Positions 32,963 to 42,784 of a stretch of 64,000 bases of DNA are shown in pieces. Made by a program: the position numbers and the translations under genes. Numbering within the stretch: the stretch's first letter is position 1; each line of letters begins with the position of its first letter. The DNA comes from Inia geoffrensis (taxonomy: Eukaryota > Chordata > Mammalia > Artiodactyla > Iniidae). The notes below the pieces were generated by a model. That model had not been told where the DNA came from. It did not search any database and worked only from the letters and a program-made list of their open reading frames with translations. The stretch is taken from the NCBI GenBank assembly GCA_036417435.1, contig CM070918.1, positions 30,945,523 to 31,009,522 on the forward strand, written 5' to 3'.

Positions 32963-33474
32963 CCCACAGAGTTAACCATATTTAATTGTTTATGCTTTTA
33001 GTTTTCCTCAGTTAATTTCACATGTCCACGTAAAATGCAACTCTACTTCTGGGTCAATCAATTCTGAGCCGTGTCTGTTGACTTCCTGATAAGAAAGATG
33101 AGGGTCTGAACTCATTCTCCCCATGTACTCCTCCCAATTTTGTTAGTTAAATTATTTCAAGTTTTCCTATTGGAGAGCTTTATAACTGTTAAATAATATA
33201 GTTCTATGTCTTAATTTAATAACATTACCTTATATCTCATCTCTTCCCCTTGTAAGATGAAGTTAGCACTTCCTCACAGCCCTTCCACTTTCTTTAATTT
33301 CTGTCAACCATATTACTATTTTTACATTGCCTAGGTTTATTAACACTTTATGTCCTATAACTATAATCAATCATCAGTGTTTTTTCTATAGGTTGAAACC
33401 TCATAAACTGTAGTGATACTGGTTTTAAGAAAATGTCTCTAACATCAGTCTCATGAATTCTCCCTTCTCACCCT

Positions 33475-34466
33475 ATGTGAAGAAGACCCCCTAAAGATGT
33501 CCACATCTTAATTCCTTAATCTTTGAATGTATTACTTTACCTGGAAGAAGATAGCATCTTGAGATGGGGAGGCTATCCTGGATTACGGATTACCTACATG
33601 GACTGAATGTAATCAGAAGTGTCCTTTTAAGAGGGAGACAGAAGTATCAGAGTCAGAGAAGATGTGATGATTGAAATATAGAAGAGGATAAATTCTTTTT
33701 CCTTCTACCCTCCAAGTTCTCTGGCTAGGGCCCTACAAATTGCCTGACAAAAGACAAATTAACAGGAGAAAAACCAACAGAAGTTTATTAGCATGTGCCT
33801 GGTGGTGCATACACACAAGAGTACCCAGAGATAACTCAAAGGGGTAGTTACAATTTAGGGTCTGTGTATGAAACATAGTAGGGAAAGGGAGGAGGAGGAA
33901 GGACACATGAAAAAGCAAGTGACTTTTTGGAAAGTTAAATGGGTCCTTAGGAATACGGATGATACATATGATAGTTTGTGAAGATGTCTACCTGGCTGTG
34001 TTGCCAACTTCTCTCCAAGAAGAGAAGACTGCTCCCCAGGAAGGGATTTATGACAATTGAATATCTACTTTTAGGCAGGTAAGGGATTTCAGGAATTCAC
34101 ACGCCTCCAGCACAAAATAATTCTTACGACAAAGTAATCTACTTGGGGTTGACATATCCTGATCCCCTTCAGAAACAGAGGTCAGAAAGTCAGAGAGAGA
34201 CTGAAGAGGCTACATTGCTGGCTTTGAAGATGTTGGAAGGGGCCATGGGCCAGGGGATGCAGGTGATCTCTAGAAGCTGGGAAGGCCAGGAAAGGGATTC
34301 TCCCCTAGAGGCTCCAGAGGGAACCAGCCCTTATGGCATCTTGCCTTCAGCCCAGGGAGAATGATTTTGAACTCTGCTCTCCACAACCATAAGAGAGTAT
34401 GTTTTGTTATTTAAGCTACTGAGTCTGAGGTAATTTGTTAGGGCGGCATAGGAAACTAGTACACCT
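33475..34466 (+). mobile_element. MLT1B-like LTR interrupted by another LTR-like block
   Basis: 5' part (33475-33688): 'ctaaagatgtccacatctta', 'atcttgagatggggaggcta', 'ggattacctacatggact'. 3' part (34165-34466): 'gctggctttgaagatgttgg', 'tctctagaagctgggaagg', 'attctcccctagaggctcca', 'aatttgttagggcggcatag'. The missing middle is replaced by about 470 bp of foreign DNA. Confidence 0.85.
33690..34160 (-). mobile_element. LTR-like insertion inside MLT1
   Basis: The words 'attgcctgacaaaagacaaa', 'ttaacaggagaaaaaccaac', 'agaagtttattagcatgtgc' and 'acccagagataactcaaag' are of a type known from antisense endogenous retroviral LTRs: TTTATT is the reverse of AATAAA. I cannot name the family. No internal retroviral genes are present. 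Confidence 0.5.
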
Positions 34467-35005
34467 CCTTCAGCTACTTCAATTTATGACACTTTTTAGT
34501 TTGCTTTTACAAAGAATTTTCTTATATTTTTTTTTCCTGGAGTATTTTTTCTGGTTGACAAAATTATGCCTTTATGTCCTAATCAAGATTGTCTAACTAC
34601 TTAATCACACTATTAAGAATGAACCCACTTTCTTCTTGAAAGCTTTTCTAGTAGCCCTCTGACTGCGAATTCAAACTTGGATATATTGTTTTTTGAGAAC
34701 TGCTTCATAGAACTCATCCTGGGATTTCTCTTCATTTGTCTTCAGTTAGATCTCCTGTTGATTGAATTCCATGTTTTCTTTTATTCCTTTTCTGTTTCCT
34801 GCATTATACTGTCAAGTAAATTTTGGGGAAAGATTTGTGGGGTCAAAACTCTAAATCCCTGCATGTCTGATATCTACCCCCTCCCCACACATACACTCAT
34901 CATTTTTGTAGTTGAGCCAATTATAAAATTCTAGGCTCAATTTCTTTTTATTTTCAGATTATTTGACCCTTTCTTCCAATGGCCCATATTGTTTTAACAA
35001 ATAAT
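34467..35005. other. AT-rich unique sequence
   Basis: No gene or named repeat. A hydrophobic 85-codon open frame (34677-34934, plus) reflects T-richness and has no recognisable signal. Confidence 0.4.
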
Positions 35006-35019
35006 ATGCAGTTGTTTTT

Positions 35020-35532
35020 TTTTTTTTTAATAAATTTATTTATTTATTTTCGGGTGTGTTGGGTCTTCGTTTCTGCGTGAGGGCTTTCTCTAACAGCGGC
35101 AAGCGGGGGCCACTCTTTCTTTTTTTTTTGCGGTACGCGGACCTCTCACTGTGTGGCCTCTCCCATTGCGAAACGCAGGCTCTGGACGCACAGGCTCAGC
35201 GACCATGGCTCACGGGCCCAGCCGCTCCGCGGCATGTGGGATCTTCCCGGACTGGGGCACGAACCAGTGCCCACTGCATTGGCAGGTGGACTCCCAACCA
35301 CTGCGCCACCAGGGAAGCCCCCGGGGGCCACTCTTCATCGTGGTGCGCGGGCCTCCCACTGTCACAGCTTCTCTTGTTGCGGAGCACAGGCTCCAGACGC
35401 GCAGGGTCAGTAGTTGTGGCTCACGGGCCTAGCTGCTCCACGGCATGTGGGATCTTCCCAGACCAGGGCTCGAACCCGCGTCCCCTGCATTGTCAGGCAG
35501 ATCCTCAATCACTGTGCCACCAGGGAAGCCCT
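35020..35532 (-). mobile_element. Long CHR-type SINE, host of a second SINE
   Basis: The outer element is antisense and of the long type ('gtgttgggtcttcgtttctg', then after the guest 'tcatcgtggtgcgcgggcct' to 'gccaccagggaagccc'). Flanks ATGCAGTTGTTTTT (from 35006) and ATGCAGTTTT (from 35535) give its own TSD. The guest sits at 35118-35321. Confidence 0.94.
35118..35321 (-). mobile_element. CHR-type SINE nested in a SINE
   Basis: Complete 200-bp antisense copy (poly-T, 'gcggtacgcggacctctcac', ending 'gccaccagggaagccc'). The exact 14-mer CGGGGGCCACTCTT lies at 35104-35117 and 35322-35335 and is part of the outer SINE, proving insertion order. Confidence 0.98.
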
Positions 35533-35702
35533 AGATGCAGTTTTGAATCTTATACATTGTAGACAACCTATTTCTACTCTCTGTATATTTTTATAAAAAT
35601 ATATTGAAATGTAGAAATGTGAATTTCATTTTTCAGTCCTGCTCCATATTTGATGTTTCTGCTAAATATGGACTTCTGTGTGTAAAACATTTGAAAATAT
35701 TT

Positions 35703-36130
35703 AAAAATTTATTTTAACAGCTTTATTGAGATATAACTTGTATGCTATATAATTCAACTTTTTTTTGTATATTCACAAAGCTGTGCAACCATCATCACAA
35801 TCAATTTTAGAAGATTTTCATCATCTCAAAAAACCCCCAAGTAAACAATTACCCATTATAGCCACTCCCCATCCTTTCTCATCATCCCACCCCCACCTCC
35901 AGCACTAATTTACTTTCTGTCTGTATAGATTACCTATTCAGGGCATTTCATATAAACAGAATCATATAATATGGAACATTTTGTGCCTCATTTTTTTCAC
36001 TTAGCATAGTGTTTCCAAGATTCATCCATATGGTAGCATGTACTAGTGCTTTGTTCCTTTTATTGCCTAATAATATTCCATTGTATAGCCATACTCCTTG
36101 GTTAATTTTACACCTCCATTTTGGCATGTG
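35703..36130 (-). mobile_element. Old L1M LINE 3' fragment
   Basis: Antisense L1MB/MC-type: 'cagctttattgagatataac', 'gctgtgcaaccatcatcaca', 'atcaattttagaagattttc', 'cccattatagccactcccc', 'acttagcatagtgtttcc', 'aataatattccattgtatag'. Diverged; no coding potential. Confidence 0.85.
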
Positions 36131-36775
36131 TTGGACCGTCTATGTTGCTAGCTTAAATTTATGAATGTTTCACTCATTTTGTGTCTTTTTCTTTTGGGCA
36201 GTCATCTTTAACACTTCTATTGATATTTTTGCAATTGTATTACTTAGAACACATTTTCTGCAACAGAAAGTCAAATTCAAATGGCTTAAGCAATAGGTCT
36301 TTTAAAAAAAAAATTGTAGAACTGTAAGTTCAGATGTGGGACAGAATTTAGGATTGGTTGATTTACCTGTTCAAACATGTCATGATGATCTGAATTCTTT
36401 CCCTCTTTGCTCTGTTATCTATATAGCTTTATCCCTAAAGCCAGTTTCCATCATGGCTGTAGGATGACCTCCAGGAGGAACTTAGTATGTATGCTTCCTT
36501 GTTAATGTCTTTCCAGAGGAGGAGACCTCTGAAGACCTCATAGAAACTCAGCCAAACTCTCTTTACAGCTCTTTGACCTGAATTCTGTCATGTGCCCATT
36601 CTTGATCCAACCACTGACAAAGGCGAAAAGATATTTCAGAGTAGCTCCCAAAGTTTCTCCGCTTTGGCGCTTTTGCCATTTGGGTCAAGATAATGCTTCA
36701 TTATAAGCAGCTGCTCATGCATTTCAGGACAAGTAGCATCTATGATATCTGCCCACTAAAGTTCAATAACATCTC
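36131..36775. other. Mostly unique; possible old repeat
   Basis: Part of it (36240-36560, 'tcaaatggcttaagcaatag') may be an old dispersed repeat that I cannot name. No gene. Confidence 0.35.
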
Positions 36776-36777
36776 CT

Positions 36778-37232
36778 ATATTAGTTTTTTTATTGCTACT
36801 GCACCAAATTACCGCAATCACTGGAAAGAACACAAATTTATTCTTTAACAGTTCTGGAAGTTAGAAGTCTAAAATCATGGTGTTGGCAGGGCTATACTCC
36901 TTTTGCAGTCCTCAGGGGAAAATGCATTCCCTTGCCTTTCAGCTTTTAGAAACCACCTGTATTCCCTGGCCCTTGGCCCCTTCTTCATATGACTCCAACC
37001 TCTTATTTCCATTGTCAATCTCTTACTGTCATCTTGACTCTCCAGCTTCCCTCCTATAAGGACTTGTGATTACAATGGCTCACCCAGATAATCCAGGACA
37101 ATCTTCCCATCTCAAGATCCTTAATTTAATCACATCTGCGAAGTCCCTTTACCATGTAAGGTAACATAGTCACAGGCTCTGAGAATTAAGACATGGACAT
37201 CTTTAGGGACCATTCCTTAGCCCACTCTACCT
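36778..37232 (-). mobile_element. MLT1B-like LTR (MaLR)
   Basis: Antisense: 'ttattgctactgcaccaaatt', 'tttattctttaacagttctg', 'tgttggcagggctatactcc', 'tgtgattacaatggctcac', 'aatccaggacaatcttccca', 'gtaacatagtcacaggctct'. Full-length solitary LTR. Confidence 0.9.
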
Positions 37233-39875
37233 CCACCCCCTTTGCCTCCCACCCTCTTCTTGTAATAACCAAAATGTGCCTCTTGAGTCACATGGAATCC
37301 CTGGGATGAGTGGACACCTCAACAAAATGGGGGTTCTTTTGGGAAAGAGTAAGAATGGAATGGATGCTCAGTAGGTAAGCACAAACATCCACAATATTAT
37401 CGTATGATTATTTTCAAAGCACTTTTTTAAATCCTCTGATTGCTTTATTTTCAGAGTGGCCTGTTCTTTTTCATGGATCTTAAATATCTCTGAGCATACT
37501 TAATAGATTTTTTTTTCCTTTGGAACTTCTCTGCTGTTTCCTGAATTTTCTGTTTTCTGCACGGTCGTTTTTTGTGTTTGTTTTGGGCTGAAAGTTACCC
37601 ACAGTGGATCCTCCACCTTCTCCTGATCTTTGGCTGCCCATTTATGTGTGTCAATTATGGACTTGGGTGACATACAGGAGGTGGCATGGATTTTCATTTC
37701 AGTTACACAGTTCTGCTTCTCCAACACACCCCTTCCTTGAATGGTATGGCAGAGTGACTTGAACCTTGACCTATGGGGTGGGAAGTTAGGAAAGGCAGGT
37801 TGACCAGCAGGTTATCCCTTCCTCCATGTTGAAAGAGGCACTGACAGCCATATCAGGAGCCCTAGTCCAGGTCTTGGGTGAAACCATCACTTACTCAGTT
37901 ATGATACTAGTAGGGAACGGTAGGGGGGAGCCTTGACAGAACTTCAATTTATCACCTTGATTTTTGCCTCTCTGCCACTTCTGCTCTGCTTACCCACAGA
38001 CACATAGCTGATAGTCTCTCCAGGGCTCTGCCAAGAGCACCGCCGACCACCTTTGCAGGTGCTTTCCCTAAATGCTCTGGATTCCAACTATCACTTTTAT
38101 TATACGCTCAGTAGGAACTCATACACTTTCCACATTCCAGAAAATTCTCGGATGTTCTGGTCTCCTGAGGGATTCCCTCCTCCTATTCCCAGCAGTCTTT
38201 GAATTTATTAGTGTTTTATTTACTAAGACTAGTAAATAAATACTTTAGTTATTTATTAGTATTTTGAACTAGAAATCTGTTGGCAGCTTAAAAATTGCAT
38301 CATATACTTGGTTCTTAGCTCTCAAGACTTCAGAAGTCCATTCTCAGCTCAAATACCCTGTTACGATTTTATCTGAAGATATCTGAGTGGCTGAAACTAC
38401 AGCAGGCTAAGAGTGAAATAAGCATTCGAGCATATGTTAGGGATAGGAGAGGCTCTGCAACCCCCTCGTCTAGCTCACGATGGCTTCCTGGTAGAGGTGG
38501 ACTCATTTCCTTCCCTCAAGAGTCACCACATGACTACCAAAAAACAGGGTGTCAGTGTAGGGCAAAAAGAACTGGCAAGCATCAGGGAGCTGACCTGCAG
38601 GGAGCAACTCCAAGGGCAGACACTACAATTTTCCTACAACCTTCACAACCAGCCCAGAGACTGGCTACCCTTTCAAATTCTGGAACTTCTTAGAGCTGAT
38701 CCATCCAATTGTCCCCAGGGGATTTTGCTCACATTCCATTTGAGAGAGCAAGAGTCTTGCTGTCTCCCTGTAGTCTTCAGGAGAGATGTGGCTGAGTGAG
38801 CATTTCCTGTCCTCATGTGCCCCTTGACCATTGCATTGTCTGCGCAGCAATGGAAAGCAGGATCTGGGATGTCAGTCCTGAGAACCGTGCACCTGGCCAT
38901 CCATTCAGCTCTTCTCTGGACATTAGAAGGTGGAGACATTGCAGGCCCCAGGATCCAGGGGACAAGAGGAGTGAGCCTATGGACTCTGGAGTTTTAGCCA
39001 GGTGGGGTGACAGGTGAAGGTAGAATAGTGGGTGGGCCTCAGATGGGGGCTAGGTGGCCTGCCATTGGTTCCTCAACACTTCATATTTTTTCTTTCTGGT
39101 GATTATCCTTTTTCAGTGGATTTTATTTCAACTCTGTTCAAGTTGCACAAGCAAGTAATCAACATAGACTTCCTATGTCCCCTTCACCACTTACCCAAGC
39201 CCCTCACATTTTGATAAAGATATAACTTCATTCTTAAGAAAGAACATGCCTTATTTAGCTTTTAATACTCTTAGTAGCAGTAATATTAAGTACTCAGAAT
39301 ACTCAGAAATACCTATTATTATTCATCAGTGTTTTCATCAAGTTATCCACGTTCAAAAGGAGGGTCTCCCTTTGCATCATATCCAAATTACCCCTGTGGC
39401 CTTCACTGTTTTCAGATATCAGTCATTGACCACTGGGAACCACTGTGAGCTTTCCAATCCACTTAAGTGAAACTGGGGATTCTTGGGCTCTTATCTGATT
39501 TTTCCAAGTCATCTTCCTGAGAGAGATGTGTCTTATAAAACATTGTATAAATAATAACAGAGGAGATGACCCAGGTGTCTTGGGAGATAGGGTAGCCACT
39601 GGTTGAAAGAAGCATGTAATACAAGGAGGCCATGTAGCCTCCAGGAGACTGTGTGATGACAGCTTTTTACGGGTGGGCAGTGATATAATGGTCTTGTTGA
39701 GCTAATATTTCTTCAGTAAAATCTTGTTGATCATGCTTAAAAAAAGGACAACATTTCGTTTCAATGCCTAAACTTTCTGGGCAAGTATTCTAATCATAAG
39801 ATGATGTAATAGATTGCCAAAAAAAAAAAAAAAAAAAAACCCAAAACCCCACAAGTTCCTTCTTTCCTTATATTT
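37233..39875. other. Long unique stretch; poly-A near its end
   Basis: About 2.6 kb without a recognised gene. The 39100-39230 part ('tccccttcaccacttaccc') might be a diverged L1 or HAL1 3' scrap. A run of about 20 A lies at 39819-39839. The open frames here (up to 121 codons at 38434-38799) show no domain or splice pattern. Confidence 0.4.
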
Positions 39876-40328
39876 ACACCCCTTTAAATATTATTTTCCT
39901 GCTCCTACAATGAATAGGTAGAACTTACTTTTCTACTCCCTTGAGTCTGGACTAGTGACTTGCTCCACTCTGTGGAAAGTGGAAGCTCTTATCATAGGCC
40001 TCAGGAGACATTACAGCTTGTGCTCTTGCTTTCTTGCTCTACTGAGGCTTAGATGAAGAATGCTCAGTTAACCTGCTGAAGACTGAGAATACATGGAACA
40101 TAGATGGGCCACCCTTGTTGAAACCCCCTGGGCAAACAAGCTGCCACCCCATATACCCATGTTTGCAGGTATAGAAGTGGCCCAGGTGGAATAACTAGAA
40201 GAACCAGTCAGCTGAGCCCAGCACGCATTGCTGGTCCACAGAACCATAAGCAAATAGAATAATGGTTGTTTTAAGTCACTAGGATTTGGAAGGTTTTCTC
40301 ATTGGTACAGGCTGTAGGTAAGTTGTTG
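39876..40328 (+). mobile_element. MLT1-like LTR (diverged)
   Basis: Sense: 'cttgagtctggactagtgac', 'tgagcccagcacgcattgct', 'ggtccacagaaccataagca', 'aatggttgttttaagtcact'. Older subfamily than the MLT1A/B copies. Confidence 0.7.
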
Positions 40329-40359
40329 TAAATATTCTCTACTTTTCTAATTTGCTTTA

Positions 40360-40560
40360 GTTGACAGGCTAGGTTATGCTGGAGTCACAAACAATTCTAA
40401 AATTTCAGTAGCTTAGAACATCAAAATTAAGGTCTTGTGTTATGTTCATTTGGGGTCAGCTGGGGGCTTTGTTCCCTTTGTCCATACTTTGGGATGTAGG
40501 CTAACACCGGAAGTGTCACTAGGTGCCATGGCAGAGAAAACATATCTCTGAAGATACTTT
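40360..40560. repeat. Unresolved ancient interspersed repeat
   Basis: 'gacaggctaggttatgctgg', 'catttggggtcagctggggg'. A likely relative of the segment at 17275-17600; family not assigned. Confidence 0.4.
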
Positions 40561-40939
40561 TGTTAGCTGTTAAATTTTCTGTATTCAATACATAAAAGGA
40601 ACCAATAAATTAACTCTATTATATCCGGGAAAAAAAATTCTAGATTCAAAGTGATACACATCATTTTTCCTCACAACTCTTCGGTGGGGGGGAACTGGTC
40701 CTATGGCTTCACACCACCCCAGGAGGCCAGGAAGCACAGCTCTACAATGTGAAGAGTCAGATATATTTGGTAAGCACCATTCATGACTCGTTATAATTCC
40801 ACCCACTAAGAGAGGGAAATGGTGGAACGACCCATTACTCAAAAGGAATGGGACAAGGTAGAGGCAGTGTATTCTCAGTGGTAGGTGGTCAATATATTAA
40901 ACATAGCTTAATCTTTTCTCCATTTAAGAATCTCCAAGC

Positions 40940-41154
40940 GGGCTTCCCTGGTGGCACTGTGGTTGGGAGTTCGCCTGCCGATGCAGGGGACGCGGGTTCG
41001 TGCCCCGGTCCGGGAAGACCCCACATGCTGCGGAGCGGCTGGGCCCGTGAGTCATGGCTGCTGAGCCTGCGCGTCTGGAGCCTGTGCTCCGCAACGGGAG
41101 AGGCCACAACAGTGAGAGGCCCGCATACCGCAAAAAAAAAAAAAAAAAAAAAAA
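40940..41154 (+). mobile_element. CHR-type SINE
   Basis: Sense copy with an uninterrupted tail of 23 A, low divergence from the other copies and several intact CpGs, suggesting a relatively young insertion. Possible decayed TSD: AATCTCCAA before against AATCTTCAA after. Confidence 0.96.
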
Positions 41155-41339
41155 GTTTTTTAAATCTTCAAATTCTTTAATGCCATAATTTCACCTTGGT
41201 ACACTATCAAGATGGATCAGTGGTTGATAAATGTGGATCAACCATTATATTATGAAAGCATTTTTACATCTTCTATATATCAGTTCATGGTACCTAAATG
41301 GACAGAACGCAGTCTCAGAAAGCTCCTTTTGTTTGGTAG

Positions 41340-41433
41340 AAATTTTGTGTGTATATAACACTTCTAACTTTTGCTTCTCCCCCAAATTATGAATCCACTA
41401 ACCCTCATACTAACTCAAGGAGAAAGAGTTCAG
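41340..41433 (+). other. Speculative exon A (94 bp)
   Basis: Starts after 'tttgtttggtag' and stops before CAG|GTAATA. It is open in one frame only together with its neighbours, giving 31 codons plus one base; the residues include 'SPPNYESTNPHTNSRRKSS'. The leftover G joins the first two bases of segment B to make one codon. An in-frame stop lies directly upstream, so it could not be read without splicing. I recognise no family. The donor is suboptimal. Confidence 0.12.
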
Positions 41434-41546
41434 GTAATATCATCATCATCTCTGGGAGGGGCAGGAGTCCAAGTTTACACAATTGCAATGGCATGGACAG
41501 AACCTGTACCCAGGTCTCTAGAAGCTCATTATTGTTCTCTTTCTAG

Positions 41547-41584
41547 AAGACCGAGTTGCCTCAATTCATTCTTCTAAGGAACAG
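41547..41584 (+). other. Speculative exon B (38 bp)
   Basis: Preceded by 'attgttctctttctag', a good polypyrimidine tract and acceptor, and followed by the strong donor AACAG|GTGAGT. In the phase set by segment A it reads '(E)DRVASIHSSKEQ' without a stop and ends on a whole codon. Chance matches to splice sites are common, so this is a weak call. Confidence 0.15.
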
Positions 41585-41657
41585 GTGAGTATTCACTCTT
41601 TAATTGTTTGTTTTCTATAATTAGAGGGAAGAGTTCTGAGAAGTCCTTTTGCAGTTT

Positions 41658-41691
41658 GATAGATCTATCCTTGATCATTGATAGATCTATC
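41658..41691. promoter_or_regulatory. Paired GATA palindromes
   Basis: Two exact copies of the 12-bp palindrome GATAGATCTATC at 41658-41669 and 41680-41691, with TGATCA between them. Each palindrome holds WGATAR sites facing both ways. Could bind GATA-type factors; unproven. Confidence 0.3.
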
Positions 41692-41759
41692 TAGTTCCTC
41701 ATTTGTATTGGATCAAAGCATTATGAGGCAGCCATGGTTTGGTTGAAAAAGCATTGTAC

Positions 41760-41890
41760 CGAGATTTATTCATTTAGTCATTCAGGTATTTACTGTGTAC
41801 CTAGTAAATGCTAGACACTGGGTCTACAGTGCTGTATTAGAAAGACATAGACCTTGCCATTCCTTTATGAAGCTTACTATCACATTGTGT
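41760..41890 (-). repeat. L2 LINE fragment
   Basis: Antisense L2 end: 'ttattcatttagtcattcag', 'tactgtgtacctagtaaatg', 'ctagacactgggtctacag', 'accttgccattcctttatg'. Confidence 0.7.
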
Positions 41891-42495
41891 CTGTACGAGT
41901 GTGTGTCTGTTGTGAGGGGAAGTGTGTGCACATGCCTGCATGCTTTAGGAAAGTAGGAAACAAATTCATAGCAAACGTGCATATGTGTATGTAGTAAGTA
42001 CATATTAGGATATAGACAGTGGTTTAGAGCTATTGAAATAAATGGTTTCTGGTCCTAGATAACCAACTGCCTTGATGTGGAACATGGGACATGATTCTCT
42101 CTCCCTTGGCCTGTTTTCTCTCACCTGAAAGCAGAGGTTATCTTTTACAGGTTGCATTAGACATGTCTAAATTGTTTTCTCTGAGCATGTGTTACTTTAA
42201 TAATCAGAAAAGAAGACAATGAAGGTGAAGGAAACAAAGACAAAAAGGAGGTGGAACAGGAGACGGTAGAATTCCCACTTGGATCTTCTGTGATTTGTGT
42301 GTCTGATATTCTGCTGATAGTATCACCACCCAGTTGGTTTTTTGTGTGTCATGTACTTTATTCTTTTGAGGCCTAGGTAACTAAGAGTATGTTCTCTTTT
42401 CTGATAATTTTAATTTTCAACACAACCAATGGCGATCCCCATATCTGTGGGGGAAACTGAGTCCAAGAGAGACACAAGTACTCATATCTTAATAC
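41891..42495. other. Unique non-coding sequence
   Basis: Nothing recognised apart from GT-rich DNA at 41895-41935. Confidence 0.35.
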
Positions 42496-42579
42496 GTGAG
42501 CGACAGTTTAGATGTTGGACTCAGTTCGTCTTTGTCCTGGCTCAGGGTCCTCCTTTACCCCTTTCTTCTGCTTCCTCAG

Positions 42580-42654
42580 AACTGTTTTTATCTTGATGTT
42601 AACCCCATTGGATTCAAATATTTTATTCTGACTTTTCTGGCTTTTGTGTTTCAG
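42580..42654 (+). other. Speculative exon C (75 bp)
   Basis: Preceded by a long pyrimidine tract, 'tacccctttcttctgcttcctcag', split here from position 42555 on, and followed by the consensus donor TTTCAG|GTAAGT. It has 25 whole codons, open only in the phase delivered by segment B, with a hydrophobic second half ('GFKYFILTFLAFVFQ') that could be part of a membrane helix. A possible short terminal exon (42728-42784, stop TGA) and an AATAAA (42799-42804) follow. Unrecognised. Confidence 0.16.
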
Positions 42655-42784
42655 GTAAGTTGTTTAAACATCTTTTTTTGTTTTAAAATTCTTTAAAAAT
42701 GCCATGTGATTTCACTGATCTTACCAGAATCCAATAAAAACACATTACTTGAAAAATAACTCCCATAAAACCTCTTACTTGTGA

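Noticed and set aside
34677..34934. Hydrophobic 85-codon frame resembling a membrane protein
   Set aside because: T-rich DNA gives phenylalanine, leucine and isoleucine by composition. No start context, splice sites or family match.
38434..38799. 121-codon plus-strand frame
   Set aside because: No recognisable motif. Overlapping frames on the other strand are equally open, suggesting locally low stop density by composition.
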